Shown in pieces: positions 1 through 11,774 of a stretch of 64,000 nucleotides of DNA. Source of the DNA: Burkholderia ubonensis (GTDB taxonomy: Bacteria > Pseudomonadota > Gammaproteobacteria > Burkholderiales > Burkholderiaceae); the NCBI RefSeq assembly GCF_001718695.1, contig NZ_CP013421.1, forward strand, positions 806,001-870,000, given 5' to 3'. The translations under genes and the position numbers were made by a program. The notes below the pieces were generated by a model. It was not told where the DNA came from, searched no databases, and worked only from the letters and a program-made list of their open reading frames with translations. Within the stretch, counting starts at the first letter, position 1. Every line of letters begins with the position of its first letter.

Positions 1-1
1 G

Positions 2-1093
2 GCCGACAAGCTCGAGGGCCGGACGATCCCGACCGACGGCTTCATGGGCCGCCCGACGCTCAGTTACACGCGGCGCGCGCCGGTCGGCGTCGCCGGCCAG
101 ATCGTGCCGTGGAACGCGCCGCTGATGATCGCCGTGTGGAAGCTCGTGCCCGCACTCGCGGCCGGCTGCCCGGTGGTGATCAAGCCGTCCGAGGATGCGC
201 CGCTCGCCGTGGCGCGGCTCGGCAAGCTCGCGTGCGAAGCCGGCCTGCCGGCCGGCGTCGTCAACATCGTGCACGGCATGGGCGCCGAGGTCGGCGCTGC
301 GCTCGTCGCGCATCCGCTCGTCAGCAAGATCAGTTTCACCGGCAGTACCGAAGTCGGCCGCACGATCGCCTGCGATGCGGCGCGCACCTTCAAGCGCGTC
401 ACGCTCGAGCTCGGCGGCAAGGCCGCGCAGATCGTCTTCGCGGATGCCGATCTCGACCGCGCGATCCCGTCGCTGGTGGCCGGCATGTTCGCGAACCAGG
501 GGCAGACGTGTGCGGCCGGCTCGCGCGTGCTCGCGCACCGGTCGATCGCGGACGCACTCGAAGCGCGGCTCGCCGACGCGGCACGCACCATCCGCGTCGG
601 GCCGCCGACCGAGGCCGGCGTGCAGATGGGCGCGCTCATCAACCCGCGGCATCTCGCACGCGTGCGGGCGCACGTCGCGGCCGCGCTGGCCGAAGGCGCG
701 GTCATGCTCGCCGGCGACGAACAGGTGCCGCCGCGCGGCTGCTTCATGCGCCCGACGATACTCGGCGGCGTGCATCCGGGCATGCGCATCGCGCGCGAAG
801 AAGTGTTCGGCCCGGTCGGCATGGTGATGCCGTTCGAGACCGAGGACGATGCGATCCGGATCGCCAACGACACGCCGTTCGGCCTGTCCGCCTCGGTCTG
901 GACGCAGGATGTCGGCACCGCGCACCGCGTCGCCGAACGGCTCGACGTCGGTGCGGTCGCCATCAACGCATGGAGCCCGATCGATGCGCGCCTGCCGTGG
1001 GGCGGCACCCGGCAAAGCGGAATCGGGCGTGACCTGTCGAAGGCCGCGCTCGATTCGTACCTCGAGGAAAAGATCGTCACGGCCGCGCTGTGA
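2..1093 (+). CDS. aldehyde dehydrogenase, 5' truncated by window edge
   Basis: The C-terminal three quarters of an NAD(P)-dependent aldehyde dehydrogenase. The frame is open from base 2, so the start lies outside the window. Visible hallmarks are the substrate/cofactor segment PWNAPL, the general-base Glu in LELGGK and the catalytic Cys in NQGQTCAAGSR. The C-terminal PWGGTRQSGIGRD is also typical. The aminotransferase gene follows 55 bases downstream on the same strand, which suggests an operon that deaminates an amine or omega-amino acid and oxidises the resulting aldehyde. The substrate cannot be read from the sequence. The family call is firm. Confidence 0.93.
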   Translation, partial: ADKLEGRTIPTDGFMGRPTLSYTRRAPVGVAGQIVPWNAPLMIAVWKLVPALAAGCPVVIKPSEDAPLAVARLGKLACEAGLPAGVVNIVHGMGAEVGAALVAHPLVSKISFTGSTEVGRTIACDAARTFKRVTLELGGKAAQIVFADADLDRAIPSLVAGMFANQGQTCAAGSRVLAHRSIADALEARLADAARTIRVGPPTEAGVQMGALINPRHLARVRAHVAAALAEGAVMLAGDEQVPPRGCFMRPTILGGVHPGMRIAREEVFGPVGMVMPFETEDDAIRIANDTPFGLSASVWTQDVGTAHRVAERLDVGAVAINAWSPIDARLPWGGTRQSGIGRDLSKAALDSYLEEKIVTAAL

Positions 1094-1148
1094 TGTCGCG
1101 GCGCACGCCGCGCCGCACCGTGTTCACGCACTTGAAGAGAGATACCTC

Positions 1149-2513
1149 ATGGACTACCAAAAGCGACAAAAGCGATTCTGGCACCCGATGAGCTCGGCCG
1201 CGGCCGGGCATACGACCCCGACGGTCATCATCGCCCGCGGCGACGGCAACTACGTGTACGACGTCGAAGGCCACCGCATGCTCGACGGCGTCGCGGGCCT
1301 GTGGAACGTCAACGTCGGCCACAACCGCAAGGAAGTGAAGGACGCGATCGTGCGCCAGCTCGACGAGCTGTCCTACTATCAGACCTTCGACGGCGTGGCC
1401 CACCCGCGCGTCTACGATCTGGCCGACCGCCTGTGCGCGATGTTCGAGCAGGAGGACATGCAGCGCGTCATGTTCGGCAGCGGCGGCTCCGACGCGATCG
1501 AGACCGCGCTGAAGATCGCACGCCAGTACTGGGTCGCCGCGGGCGAGCCGTCGCGCACGAAGTTCCTGTCGCTGCGCAACGGCTATCACGGCGTGCACAT
1601 GGGCGGCACGTCGATCGGCGGCAACGGCGTCTACCACTACAATCACGGTCCGTTGCTGCCCGGCTGCGTGCTGCTGGATACCCCGTGGCTGTATCGCAAT
1701 CCGTGGAACTGCGATGATCCGGACCAGCTGGTCGAACACTGCATCCGGCAACTGGAGGACACGATCGCCTTTCATGGCCAGCAGACCATCGCGGCGTTCG
1801 TCGCGGAGCCGGTGCAGGGCGCCGGCGGCCTGATCGTCCCGCCGGCCAGCTACTGGGCGCGCGTGCGGAACGTATGCGACCGGCACGGCATCCTGCTGAT
1901 CGCCGACGAAGTGGTGACCGGCTTCGGCCGCAGCGGCAGCCTGTTCGGCAGCCGCGGCTGGGGCGTGCGCCCGGACATCATGTGTCTCGCGAAGGGCATC
2001 TCGTCCGGCTACGTGCCGCTCGGCGCGACGCTGTACAACGGCCGGATCGCGCAAGCGATCGAGCACGGCGCGGGCTTCTCGCACGTCGTCATGCACGGCT
2101 ATACGTACAGCGGCCATCCGCTCGCCTGCGCCGCGTCGCTCGCCGTACTCGACATCGTCGAAGCCGAGGATCTTCCGGGCAACGCGGCGCGCATGGGCCA
2201 ACGCCTGCTCGAGCAGTTGCTGCCGTTGACGCGCGACTTCGAAACGGTCGGCGAGGTGCGCGGCAAGGGGCTGATGCTCGCGCTCGACCTCGTGACCGAC
2301 AAGGCGAGCCGCACGCCGCTCGATCCCGGCAAGGGGTTCGCGGCGCGCGTGGCGGATGCCGCACGCAAGCGCGGCGTGCTGGTCCGGGCGATCGCCAACA
2401 AGATCGTGATGTCGCCGCCGTTGACGCTGCAGCCGAAGGAGACCGACCTCATCGCGCATGCGCTGCGCGACGCGCTGCAGGAATGCTGCGCGGACGCGCG
2501 AGCGATCGCCTGA
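1149..2513 (+). CDS. class III PLP-dependent aminotransferase (omega-aminotransferase type)
   Basis: A 454-residue class III aminotransferase, full length for the family. The cofactor-ring Asp lies in LLIADEVVTGFGRSG and the Schiff-base Lys in CLAKGISSGYVPLGA. FGSGGSDAIETALKIAR is the phosphate-binding region. These features fit the beta-alanine/omega-amino acid:pyruvate group. I chose the ATG with a GAGAGA ribosome-binding site about eight bases upstream; the frame is open further upstream but overlaps the dehydrogenase. It probably works with the preceding aldehyde dehydrogenase in amine catabolism. The exact amino donor is unknown. Confidence 0.93.
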   Translation: MDYQKRQKRFWHPMSSAAAGHTTPTVIIARGDGNYVYDVEGHRMLDGVAGLWNVNVGHNRKEVKDAIVRQLDELSYYQTFDGVAHPRVYDLADRLCAMFEQEDMQRVMFGSGGSDAIETALKIARQYWVAAGEPSRTKFLSLRNGYHGVHMGGTSIGGNGVYHYNHGPLLPGCVLLDTPWLYRNPWNCDDPDQLVEHCIRQLEDTIAFHGQQTIAAFVAEPVQGAGGLIVPPASYWARVRNVCDRHGILLIADEVVTGFGRSGSLFGSRGWGVRPDIMCLAKGISSGYVPLGATLYNGRIAQAIEHGAGFSHVVMHGYTYSGHPLACAASLAVLDIVEAEDLPGNAARMGQRLLEQLLPLTRDFETVGEVRGKGLMLALDLVTDKASRTPLDPGKGFAARVADAARKRGVLVRAIANKIVMSPPLTLQPKETDLIAHALRDALQECCADARAIA

Positions 2514-2676
2514 CGACGCGGCGCATCGGCCGCACGCGCGTCGTCTCGACGGCGCGTGCGCCGCGCGGCGGTCGGGGCATCGGCCCGGCGCGGGTTGTCC
2601 CATACGGCGCGGGATGTCGAAGCAGGCGTTCGACATCCCGCCCTTCGCAGTTGTGCCTACACGAGAGACCATCCAG

Positions 2677-3240
2677 ATGAACGACCAGGCTATTGCAATC
2701 CCGGCGCACAAGTATCCGCTCACGCTTCGGCTTCTTCACTGGCTCAGGGCGATCCTGATCGGTGCGCAGCTGTGGACCGGCTGGACGATGGTCCGGCTCG
2801 ACGACAACCTGCCCGCCAAATTCGACTGGTACTACCCGACCCACAAGGAATTCGGCGTGCTCACGCTGCTGGTGGTCCTGACCCAACTGGCGATCCGCTC
2901 GACGCAGACGTTGCCGCCGCTGCCGGCGAGCCTGCCGAAACTCGACCGCAAGCTCGCCAAGCTCGCCCATTACCTGCTGTACGCGCTGGCCGTCGTCGTG
3001 CCGTTGATGGGCTATTCGATGTCGAGCACCTATACGCAGAGCGACGGCGTGCCGTTCTTCGGTCTGCGCGTGCCCGAGCTGCTGGCGAAGAACGACCACT
3101 GGTTCGTCGCGTTCCAGTGGCTGCACAGGACGCTCGCCTACACGCTGCTCGCGCTCGTCGTGCTGCACGTGCTCGCCGCGCTGAAGCACCGCTTCTTCGA
3201 TCCGAACCGCGAGAACGACGTGTTGCGACGCATGCTGTAA
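2677..3240 (+). CDS. cytochrome b561 family membrane protein
   Basis: A 187-residue inner-membrane protein with about four hydrophobic segments and conserved histidines (LLHW near residue 21, THKEFG near 57, AHYLLY near 98, WLHRTLAY near 150, VVLHVL near 163). These are the expected haem b ligands of the bacterial cytochrome b561 family, which passes electrons between quinol and periplasmic acceptors such as superoxide. The ATG at 2677 starts just before the conserved HKYPLTLRLLHW stretch; an in-frame ATG at 2614 would add 21 unconserved residues. Its link to the upstream aminotransferase is only positional. Confidence 0.9.
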   Translation: MNDQAIAIPAHKYPLTLRLLHWLRAILIGAQLWTGWTMVRLDDNLPAKFDWYYPTHKEFGVLTLLVVLTQLAIRSTQTLPPLPASLPKLDRKLAKLAHYLLYALAVVVPLMGYSMSSTYTQSDGVPFFGLRVPELLAKNDHWFVAFQWLHRTLAYTLLALVVLHVLAALKHRFFDPNRENDVLRRML

Positions 3241-3424
3241 CGCCGTCGCCGCGCGCCTGCGCGCACCACCCGACGCTTCACCACCGGGCCGCTCGTCGCG
3301 GCCCGGCTCGTTCCACGTCACGTCTTTCGTCTTACTAACCGATGGCGGGTCTTGATCCGGCGGGAGGCGCGTGCGTGCCCGTCGCGACGCGGGCTGCCAT
3401 TCCTGCGTCACCCGGAGATCGACA

Positions 3425-4582
3425 ATGAAAAAGAGGATTGCGGCCGTAGCGGCCGTCACGGCGGCCTGCGCGATGGGGTTCAACCTGGGCGCTCACGCGC
3501 AGAGCAGCGTGACGCTTTACGGATCGATTGACCAAGGCATCAATTTCACGAGCAACGCGGCCGGAAGCCGCGCCTACCAGATGGTCAGCGGCGACACCGT
3601 CGGCAGCAACTGGGGGCTGAAGGGGACGGAAGATCTCGGCGGCGGCCTGCGAGCGATCTTCCAGCTCGAGAACGGTTTCAACGCGAGCACCGGCGCGCTC
3701 GGCGTCGCGTCACGGATGTTCGGCCGGCAGGCCTACGTCGGGCTCGATTCCGATCGCTTCGGCACACTCACGCTGGGCCGTCAGTACGACCCCACGCTCG
3801 ACATGTGGAGCCCGTTCGCGGCCGCCGGCAACTGGCTCGGCGACTTCGGCGCCCACCCGTACGACAACGACAACGCCGACTGGGACTACCGCATCCAGAA
3901 CAGCGTCAAGTACGTGTCGCCGGCGTACGGCGGCTTCAAGGGCGAAGTGCTCTACGGGCTCTCGAATCAGGCGGGCGGCTTCGCCCGCAACCGCGTCTAC
4001 AGCGCCGCGATGCAGTACCAGGCCGGTGCGTTCTCCGCCGCCGTCGCGTATCTGAAGGCCAACAACGGCGGCGCGACGGCGGCCGGCGCGTTGTCGAGCG
4101 ACGATACGGTTTTCAGCGGCCGTTCGCAGCAGAACATCGACGTCGGCACGTCGTACAAGTTCAATGACAAGCTGACGCTGTCCGCCGCCTATTCGCACGT
4201 CGACGTCTACAGCCCCGAGGCGAACGTCTACTTCACGAACCAGCCTGCGACGGGCTCGCAGAACGCGTGGAAGTTCGACAATTTCGAGGTCAACGGCCAG
4301 TATTTCCTGCTGCCCGACGTGTGGTTCGGCGCCGCCTACACCTATACGCACGCGCGCGTCGCGACGGCGGCGGGCGACGCCTCGCCGAGCTGGCACCAGC
4401 TGTCGATGATGCTCGACTACGACCTCAGCAAGCGGACCTCCACGTACATCCAGGGTGCGTACCAGCATGCGACCGGCAACACCGGCACCGACTTCGACCA
4501 TGCGCACGTGCTCGGCACCGCCGGACAGTCGTCGGGCCGCAACCAGCTCGCGTTGCGCATCGGGATGATGCATCGCTTCTGA
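3425..4582 (+). CDS. outer-membrane porin, Burkholderia OmpC-like
   Basis: A 385-residue general porin. A cleavable signal peptide (MKKRIAAVAAVTAACAMGFN, then cleavage after AHA) is followed by the classical mature start QSSVTLYGSIDQGI. The PEFxxG-like region and alternating aromatic strands follow, and the protein ends RIGMMHRF with the terminal Phe needed for outer-membrane assembly. The start has a CGGAGA ribosome-binding site. The gene lies 185 bases after cytochrome b561 and converges with a second porin. Pore selectivity cannot be inferred. Confidence 0.95.
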   Translation: MKKRIAAVAAVTAACAMGFNLGAHAQSSVTLYGSIDQGINFTSNAAGSRAYQMVSGDTVGSNWGLKGTEDLGGGLRAIFQLENGFNASTGALGVASRMFGRQAYVGLDSDRFGTLTLGRQYDPTLDMWSPFAAAGNWLGDFGAHPYDNDNADWDYRIQNSVKYVSPAYGGFKGEVLYGLSNQAGGFARNRVYSAAMQYQAGAFSAAVAYLKANNGGATAAGALSSDDTVFSGRSQQNIDVGTSYKFNDKLTLSAAYSHVDVYSPEANVYFTNQPATGSQNAWKFDNFEVNGQYFLLPDVWFGAAYTYTHARVATAAGDASPSWHQLSMMLDYDLSKRTSTYIQGAYQHATGNTGTDFDHAHVLGTAGQSSGRNQLALRIGMMHRF

Positions 4583-4592
4583 CATGCGCGCG

Positions 4593-4633
4593 GCGCGACG
4601 GCGGCCGCGCGTTGCGCGTGCCGGCCGTCGCGC
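4593..4633. terminator. hairpin between convergent porin genes
   Basis: GCGCGACGGC at 4593-4602 pairs perfectly with GCCGTCGCGC at 4624-4633. It sits in the 60-base gap between the stop codons of two convergent porin genes, so it may end transcription in both directions. There is no T-run, so this is a stem-loop candidate rather than a clear intrinsic terminator. Confidence 0.4.
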
Positions 4634-4642
4634 GCCGCACCG

Positions 4643-5698
4643 TCAGAACTGGTGGCGCAGGCCCACGCGGACCGCGCTCTGGGTCGACCCCGACGCCGCG
4701 CCGCCGAGCGCGGCCTCGACCTGTGCGCCGTACGCGCTGTCGTGCCCGCGCGCGAATACCGCATACAGGCCGGTCCGTTTCGACAGCGAATAGTCGGCCG
4801 TCAGCGTGAGCTGGTTGGCCGAGCCCGTATCGCCGCCGCGTTGCTGGAACTGGAAGCCGCCGCCAAGTTGCAGCGACGGCGTCACTGCATAGGTCAGCCC
4901 GGCATCGTAGGTCGTGGCCCGCAGCGGTGCGGCCGCGCTGATCCGCACGTCCGACACCATGCCGAACACACGCAGCCGGCCGACGTCGTAGCCGGCGCCG
5001 CCCGAGAAGTTGCGGAGATTGCCGCCGGAGGTCACGTCGTGCTGGCCGAAATACACCAGCGCGGCGCTGAACGCACCATGCGTGTACGACACCATCGCGC
5101 TCTGCACGCTGCTGCGCGCGACCGTGCCCGGTACGTTGCCGAACCCCCACATGCCGCCGAACGACACGCCGCCGAAGGTCGGACTCACGTACTTCACCGC
5201 GTTGTTCACCTGCACGCCCCAGACGCGGTTGTCGAGCGCGCCGCCGGCCGACGCATTCGCCGGCAAGCCCCATGCAAGCAGGCCGGCCGGCGTATTCGCG
5301 CCGATCGCGAAGGCCGGCATCAGATCGCCGACGAAATCGAACTGGCGGCCGAGCGTCACGGTTCCCCAGTCCCCGCCGAGCCCGACGTACGCTTGCGAAC
5401 TGAACGCGGCGCCCGGCACGGTGAGCGTGCCGTCGGAGGTCTGGAACTGGCTTTCGAGCCGGAAGACCGCAAAGCTCGCGCCGCCGAGATCCTCCCGGCC
5501 CGTCAGCCCCCACACGTCGTTGCGCGCCACGCCGGCCTGCAACGCGAGCTGGCGGCCGCCGCGCGGCGCCGACGCCACATTGCTCGTATAGGTGACGCCG
5601 GTGTCCAGCGAACCATAGAGCGTCACGCTCGATTGCGCGAACGCCGGCACGGCGCTGCCGCATCCGTAGATTGCCAGCACGCGGATCCACGTCTTCAT
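4643..5698 (-). CDS. outer-membrane porin, Burkholderia OmpC-like (second copy)
   Basis: A 351-residue porin with a signal peptide ending AFA, mature start QSSVTLYGSLDTGV, typical internal segments (LGGDWGTVTLGRQFDFVGDL) and C-terminal VGLRHQF ending in Phe. I chose the ATG at 5698, which has AGGAGAG six bases upstream; an ATG six codons earlier overlaps that ribosome-binding site. It differs clearly in sequence from the convergent porin at 3425, so this is not a recent duplication. It is divergent from the IclR-type regulator gene, which may control it. Confidence 0.94.
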   Translation of the reverse strand: MKTWIRVLAIYGCGSAVPAFAQSSVTLYGSLDTGVTYTSNVASAPRGGRQLALQAGVARNDVWGLTGREDLGGASFAVFRLESQFQTSDGTLTVPGAAFSSQAYVGLGGDWGTVTLGRQFDFVGDLMPAFAIGANTPAGLLAWGLPANASAGGALDNRVWGVQVNNAVKYVSPTFGGVSFGGMWGFGNVPGTVARSSVQSAMVSYTHGAFSAALVYFGQHDVTSGGNLRNFSGGAGYDVGRLRVFGMVSDVRISAAAPLRATTYDAGLTYAVTPSLQLGGGFQFQQRGGDTGSANQLTLTADYSLSKRTGLYAVFARGHDSAYGAQVEAALGGAASGSTQSAVRVGLRHQF

Positions 5699-5909
5699 CT
5701 TCACTCTCCTCTTCATGTATGGATGCCTATCGAAATCCGTCGTTGCTGGTCGGTGCTGCGCGCCCTGCGGTCGGGCGCCGCGCGACCGACTTCAGTTAGA
5801 CTACGGCCCTGTCGCCGGCGCAGCGGCAGCGTGCGCCGGCCCGCTTGCGCTGCAACGCCGTCGCGCCGCTCGTTCGGTTGCCGCAACCCGTCTGAACCCG
5901 GATCACGTC

Positions 5910-6638
5910 ATGTCGAGCCTGACCAAAATGCTGTCCATCCTTGACGTCTTCTCGTCGTCCGCGACGTCGATGACGGCCGAGGAGATCGCCGAACACATGG
6001 GCTTCTCTCGCACCACGTGCTACCGCTACGTGAAGGAACTGGCGTCCGTCGGCCTGCTCGTCGGCAGCAATGGCCGCTATACGCTCGGGCCGCGCATCAT
6101 CCATCTCGACTACAACATGCGGCAGTCGGACCCGACGCTGAATGCGGCGAAACCGGTGATTCAGCATCTGGTCCAGGTCACCGGCGGCGACGCGCTCGTG
6201 TCGACGCTGTTCGACGAGCAGATCATCAACGTGATGCACGAGTCCGGCGCCGAAAACCTGCAGCTGGGCTTCGGGCGCGGCCGCATCATGCCGCTGTTCG
6301 TCGGCGCCTCGTCGAAGGTGATCGTCGCCGCGATGTCGCGCGCGCGCCTGAAGCGCCTGCACGAACGACACAACGCGGAGCTCGGCGAATTCGCGACCGA
6401 CTGGACCGCGTTCTGGCGCCACTGCCAGCAGATCGTCGAGTCCGGCTACTGGATTTCGCGCGGCGAACTCGACGCGGGTTTCGTCGGTATCGCCGCACCG
6501 ATCCGCACGGCCAGCAGCGGCGAAATCAACAGCAGCCTGTCGCTCGTGTTCCGCGCCGAGCACTTCGCGCTGTTCGACGAGCAGGTGCTCGGCAAACTGC
6601 TGATCGACGCCACCGCGCGGATCGGCGCAGCCACCTGA
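5910..6638 (+). CDS. IclR-family transcriptional regulator
   Basis: A 242-residue regulator. The N-terminal winged helix (MLSILDVFSSS, then MTAEEIAEHMGFSRTTCYRYVKEL, then LVGSNGRYTLGPRI) is followed by the IclR effector-binding domain (DALVSTLFDEQIINVMHE, then SGYWISRGELDAGFVGIAAPI). I chose the ATG just before the first helix; the frame is open upstream, but that extension has no conserved sequence. It converges with the minus-strand catabolic operon that ends at 6677, so it is a natural candidate for that operon's regulator through the paired palindrome near 15.9 kb. That link is inference. Confidence 0.93.
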   Translation: MSSLTKMLSILDVFSSSATSMTAEEIAEHMGFSRTTCYRYVKELASVGLLVGSNGRYTLGPRIIHLDYNMRQSDPTLNAAKPVIQHLVQVTGGDALVSTLFDEQIINVMHESGAENLQLGFGRGRIMPLFVGASSKVIVAAMSRARLKRLHERHNAELGEFATDWTAFWRHCQQIVESGYWISRGELDAGFVGIAAPIRTASSGEINSSLSLVFRAEHFALFDEQVLGKLLIDATARIGAAT

Positions 6639-6676
6639 ACACGCGCCGCGCACGATCGGCGGCAGGCGCCCGTCGG

Positions 6677-8556
<1,880 letters not shown>

Positions 8557-8567
<11 letters not shown>

Positions 8568-10197
8568 GCGCGGCCTCCGCTTGCTGCTGCGGCGCGAATG
8601 CGCGGAACGCGGCCGTCACGCCGGCGATGCCGACCGCGTCGGTCTGCGCGGCGACGTACCGGTCCGGACGGACGACGACCAGCGGCCCCGCATGCCGGTC
8701 GAACCAGTCGGCCATCGCGTTGTCGACGTCTTCGACGCACTCGCTGCCGTGCGCGCTCGCGATGCGCTGCTCGCGGCACGTGCCGCTGCGCGACCGGACG
8801 ATCTGCACGAACTTCGCGCCCAGCGCGGTCCAGAACGCGCGATCGTCGTCGCTCAGGCTCGCTTGCGGATCGCATTGCCAGCCGATGATCGAAAACCACG
8901 GGCCGAGCACGTCGTCGAGCTTGCGGCGCACACCGTCGGCCGTTTCGACGTCGGGCTGGACGATCATCCGGCCGATCGCGCCCGACGCATCCGATGCGCC
9001 CGTCACCACGACCCCGCGCGTATAGCTCGGCATCGGCTTGAAACGCATTTGCAGCACGTAGTCCTTCAGGCCCGGCGCAAACCGCGCGGCCGCGAGCAGC
9101 CGATCGCGCAGGAATGCGACCGGACGGCTGGTCGGCATCAGCATCGCGCCGAACGTGTCCGCGAGGTCGATCATCGCCTTCGCATGGGCGCGGCGCTCCG
9201 ATTCGTAGGTCGCGAGCACGCCGGGGTTCAACCTACCGTGGACGATCCCGGCCAGCTTCCACGCGAGGTTGCCCACGTCGCGCAGGCCCGCATTCAGCCC
9301 TTGCCCGATCCACGGCGGGCTCAGGTGCGCGGCATCGCCGACGAGCGCTATGCGGCCCGCGACGAAGCGCTCCGCCACGCGCGAGTGATGCGTGTAGGTG
9401 CGCGCCCGGACGATCTCCAGCCGCTCGACGTCTTCGACGTACGGTGCGATCAGTGCGCGTATCGACTCCGGTTGCACGATCGCCTGTTCGTCCTCGTGCG
9501 GAAACACGAGAAACTCCCAGCGCCGGTAGTTGAACGGCAGATAGATGCACACGTTCGGGCGGCGCGGGTCGCAGTTCAGCGCGGTGCAGGGCTGGTCGAG
9601 GCCGGCGTTCTTCACGTCGACCACGACCCACTTCATCGGATGCGTCGTGCCGGCGAGCGGGATGCCGAGCATCTCGCGCAGCGGACTGCGCCCGCCGTCG
9701 GCCGCCACCACGTAATCGGCGTCGAGCGCGTAGTGCTGCCCGTCGGCGCCCTGCACCCGCAGCGTCACGTGCGCGTCGTCCTGCTCCAGCCCGACGACTT
9801 CCTCGCCGGTGCGCAGCGACACGTGCGGATAGCGCGCCAGCGCGTCGCGCAACGTGCGCTCGGCCAGGTGCTGCATGAAGATGTTGCGTCGCCACCAGCC
9901 GAACTCGCGGACCGACGGACGCACGTCGGCGAAGCATTCGCCGCGCGCATTGAACATCCGCAACGGCACGTTCTGGATGATGTCGCGACTCAGCTCGTCG
10001 GCCACGCCGGCGGTCTGGAACAGCCGCAGCGCTTCGTCGTCGATGCCGACCGCGCGCGGGAAGTCGACGATCTGCGGCGCCCGCTCGACCACGACCGTAT
10101 CGACGCCATACAGGCCGAGCAGGTTCGCCAGCGCCGCGCCGTTCGGCCCCGCGCCGACGATCGCGACCGAGGTCCGGTTCCGGTTGTCCGCTTTCAT
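8557..10197 (-). CDS. FAD-dependent aromatic monooxygenase (MhpA-like)
   Basis: A 546-residue class A flavoprotein hydroxylase. The N-terminal Rossmann dinucleotide motif is IVGAGPNGAALANLLG, the middle fingerprint is DYVVAADGGRSPLREMLG and the second FAD motif is GDAAHLSPPWIGQGLNAGLRD. Length and motifs match the 3-(3-hydroxyphenyl)propionate hydroxylase/PheA group, which uses NAD(P)H and oxygen to hydroxylate an aromatic ring. The ATG overlaps the stop of the upstream hydrolase (ATGA), so the two are translationally coupled. With a VOC protein and hydrolases nearby, it probably starts ring degradation. The substrate is unknown. Confidence 0.9.
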
Positions 10198-11081
10198 GCG
10201 CCCCGCTCCCCCGCGCGCCATGCCGGATCGTCGAGACGGTCGAGCCATTCGCGCAATGCGCCGTTGAACGCCGCGGGCCGATCGTCATGCACGTAGTGCG
10301 TCGCGCCCGCGATATCGACCCGCTCGATCACGGCGTTGGCCGCGCTCATGTCGGCCGCGACCTGCGCGGATAGAAAGTCCGAATCGCCGCCGCGCAGCAG
10401 CAGCGTCGGCACCCGCAGGCTCCGTATCAGCGGCCACAGGTCGACCAGTTGCTCGGGCGTCGCGGCGAGCCGCGCGGCCGCGATTCCCGCGGCGTCGTGC
10501 CGCCAGACGATGCGTCCGGGCGCGTCCTCCCGCAGCGAATGCGCGACGCGGGAATCGAGCGCCGCCTCCGGCAGGTTCGGCCGCTGGCGGCACCAGAACG
10601 CGCGCGCGTCGGCCCACGTCGCGAACCCGTCGGGCGTTTCCAGCAGCTCGCGCTTGATGCGCGCCGATCCTTGCGAGCCGACGGACGCACCGGGGCCCAT
10701 GTCTTCGATCACGAGGCCGGCGAGCCGCTCCGGATCGCGGCCCGCATAGACGAACGCGTTGGCGCCGCCCATCGAATGGCCCACGAGCACGAAGCGCCGC
10801 AGGCCGAGCGCCCGTACCAGCGCGTCGAGATCGCGCACATAGGCCGCCGCGTAGTATTCGCGCCGCGGATCCCAGTCGCTCGCGCCGCGCCCGCGCTGAT
10901 CGAGCGCGACGACGCGGTAGCGGTCGGTCAGCGCATGCGCCGCGTCGGCCCACGTCTGCGCGTAGCTGCGCAGGCCATGCAGCATCACCACGGCCGGCGC
11001 ATCGTCGCGCCCCCAGCTGACGTAGTGCAGCCGCAAGCCGTCGCTGACGATCCATCCATCGGTTCCGGATGCCCGGTTCAT
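10194..11081 (-). CDS. alpha/beta hydrolase
   Basis: A 295-residue alpha/beta-fold hydrolase. The oxyanion segment is VVMLHGLRSYAQTW, the nucleophile elbow GHSMGG (Ser), the late acid Asp near PTLLLRGGDSDFL and the catalytic His in GATHYVHDD. It resembles C-C bond or ester hydrolases of aromatic meta-cleavage operons. I chose the ATG with GGAGGGCG upstream; its stop overlaps the monooxygenase start. Probable role: hydrolysis of a ring-cleavage product or an ester/amide intermediate. Confidence 0.88.
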   Translation of the reverse strand: MNRASGTDGWIVSDGLRLHYVSWGRDDAPAVVMLHGLRSYAQTWADAAHALTDRYRVVALDQRGRGASDWDPRREYYAAAYVRDLDALVRALGLRRFVLVGHSMGGANAFVYAGRDPERLAGLVIEDMGPGASVGSQGSARIKRELLETPDGFATWADARAFWCRQRPNLPEAALDSRVAHSLREDAPGRIVWRHDAAGIAAARLAATPEQLVDLWPLIRSLRVPTLLLRGGDSDFLSAQVAADMSAANAVIERVDIAGATHYVHDDRPAAFNGALREWLDRLDDPAWRAGERGA

Positions 11082-11108
11082 CGTTCGCCCTCCGCGCCGC
11101 GCCAGCAT

Positions 11109-11714
11109 TCAGACCAGACCGTCGCGGCCGACGATCTCGCTCGCCTTCAGCCCGCCGAGCCGCGCATGCAGGCGGCCGCGCGTCGCGAACGCGAAGATCA
11201 CCAGCACTTCGTCGTCGTTCGGCGCATCGGGGAACAGGCAGGTGACGGTGTCGTAGTGCGAGCGCACGTACAGCGCGTCCTTGTGCGCGAGCGGCACGTC
11301 GATCACCGTGTTGATCGGGCCGCGCTTGCCGCTCGACGGCACCCACGCCTTGCCGCCGCCAATCGCCGCGCGGATCGGTTCGGCGAAGATCGACGTGAGG
11401 AACGCGTTGCCGTGCTCGTACTCGCCCGCCGAGCCGACGAGACACGCCTTGCCGTAGCTCTCGATCGCGCGCCCCGCCGCGAGCGCTTCGATGCGTCGCG
11501 CGAACTCGCGGCCGAGCGCGGGCGACGGACGCACGAGGTCGTCGAGGTTCTCGCTGAAACGCCCGGCGTACGGATTGTGGACGGCCGCCGCGATCACGAT
11601 CTTGCGCAGCGGTTCGCCGTCGGCCAGCTGGCCGGTCTCGTTCGCGAGCGAATCCTCGATCTGCGTGTACCACTTGCGGATATGAAAGCCTTCGAAATTG
11701 GCGGTCTTGCTCAT
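11109..11714 (-). CDS. amino acid synthesis family protein (AA_synth)
   Basis: A 201-residue protein with IRKWYTQIEDSLANETGQ, AAVHNPYAGRFSENLDDL, GKACLVGSAGEYEHGNAFLT and SHYDTVTCLFPDAP, which I recognise as the 'amino acid synthesis' family (PF06684). The family name is historical and no reaction is established to my knowledge. Members often sit in catabolic or amidase operons in beta- and alphaproteobacteria. Here it is cotranscribed between the VOC protein and the alpha/beta hydrolase. Its place in the operon suggests a hydrolytic or isomerising role, but this is not shown. Confidence 0.82.
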   Translation of the reverse strand: MSKTANFEGFHIRKWYTQIEDSLANETGQLADGEPLRKIVIAAAVHNPYAGRFSENLDDLVRPSPALGREFARRIEALAAGRAIESYGKACLVGSAGEYEHGNAFLTSIFAEPIRAAIGGGKAWVPSSGKRGPINTVIDVPLAHKDALYVRSHYDTVTCLFPDAPNDDEVLVIFAFATRGRLHARLGGLKASEIVGRDGLV

Positions 11715-11774
11715 CGGGATTCCCTGGTCAATGGTGTGGAGGTGCGGTGGTTCGGAACGGCAACGGCGGCGACG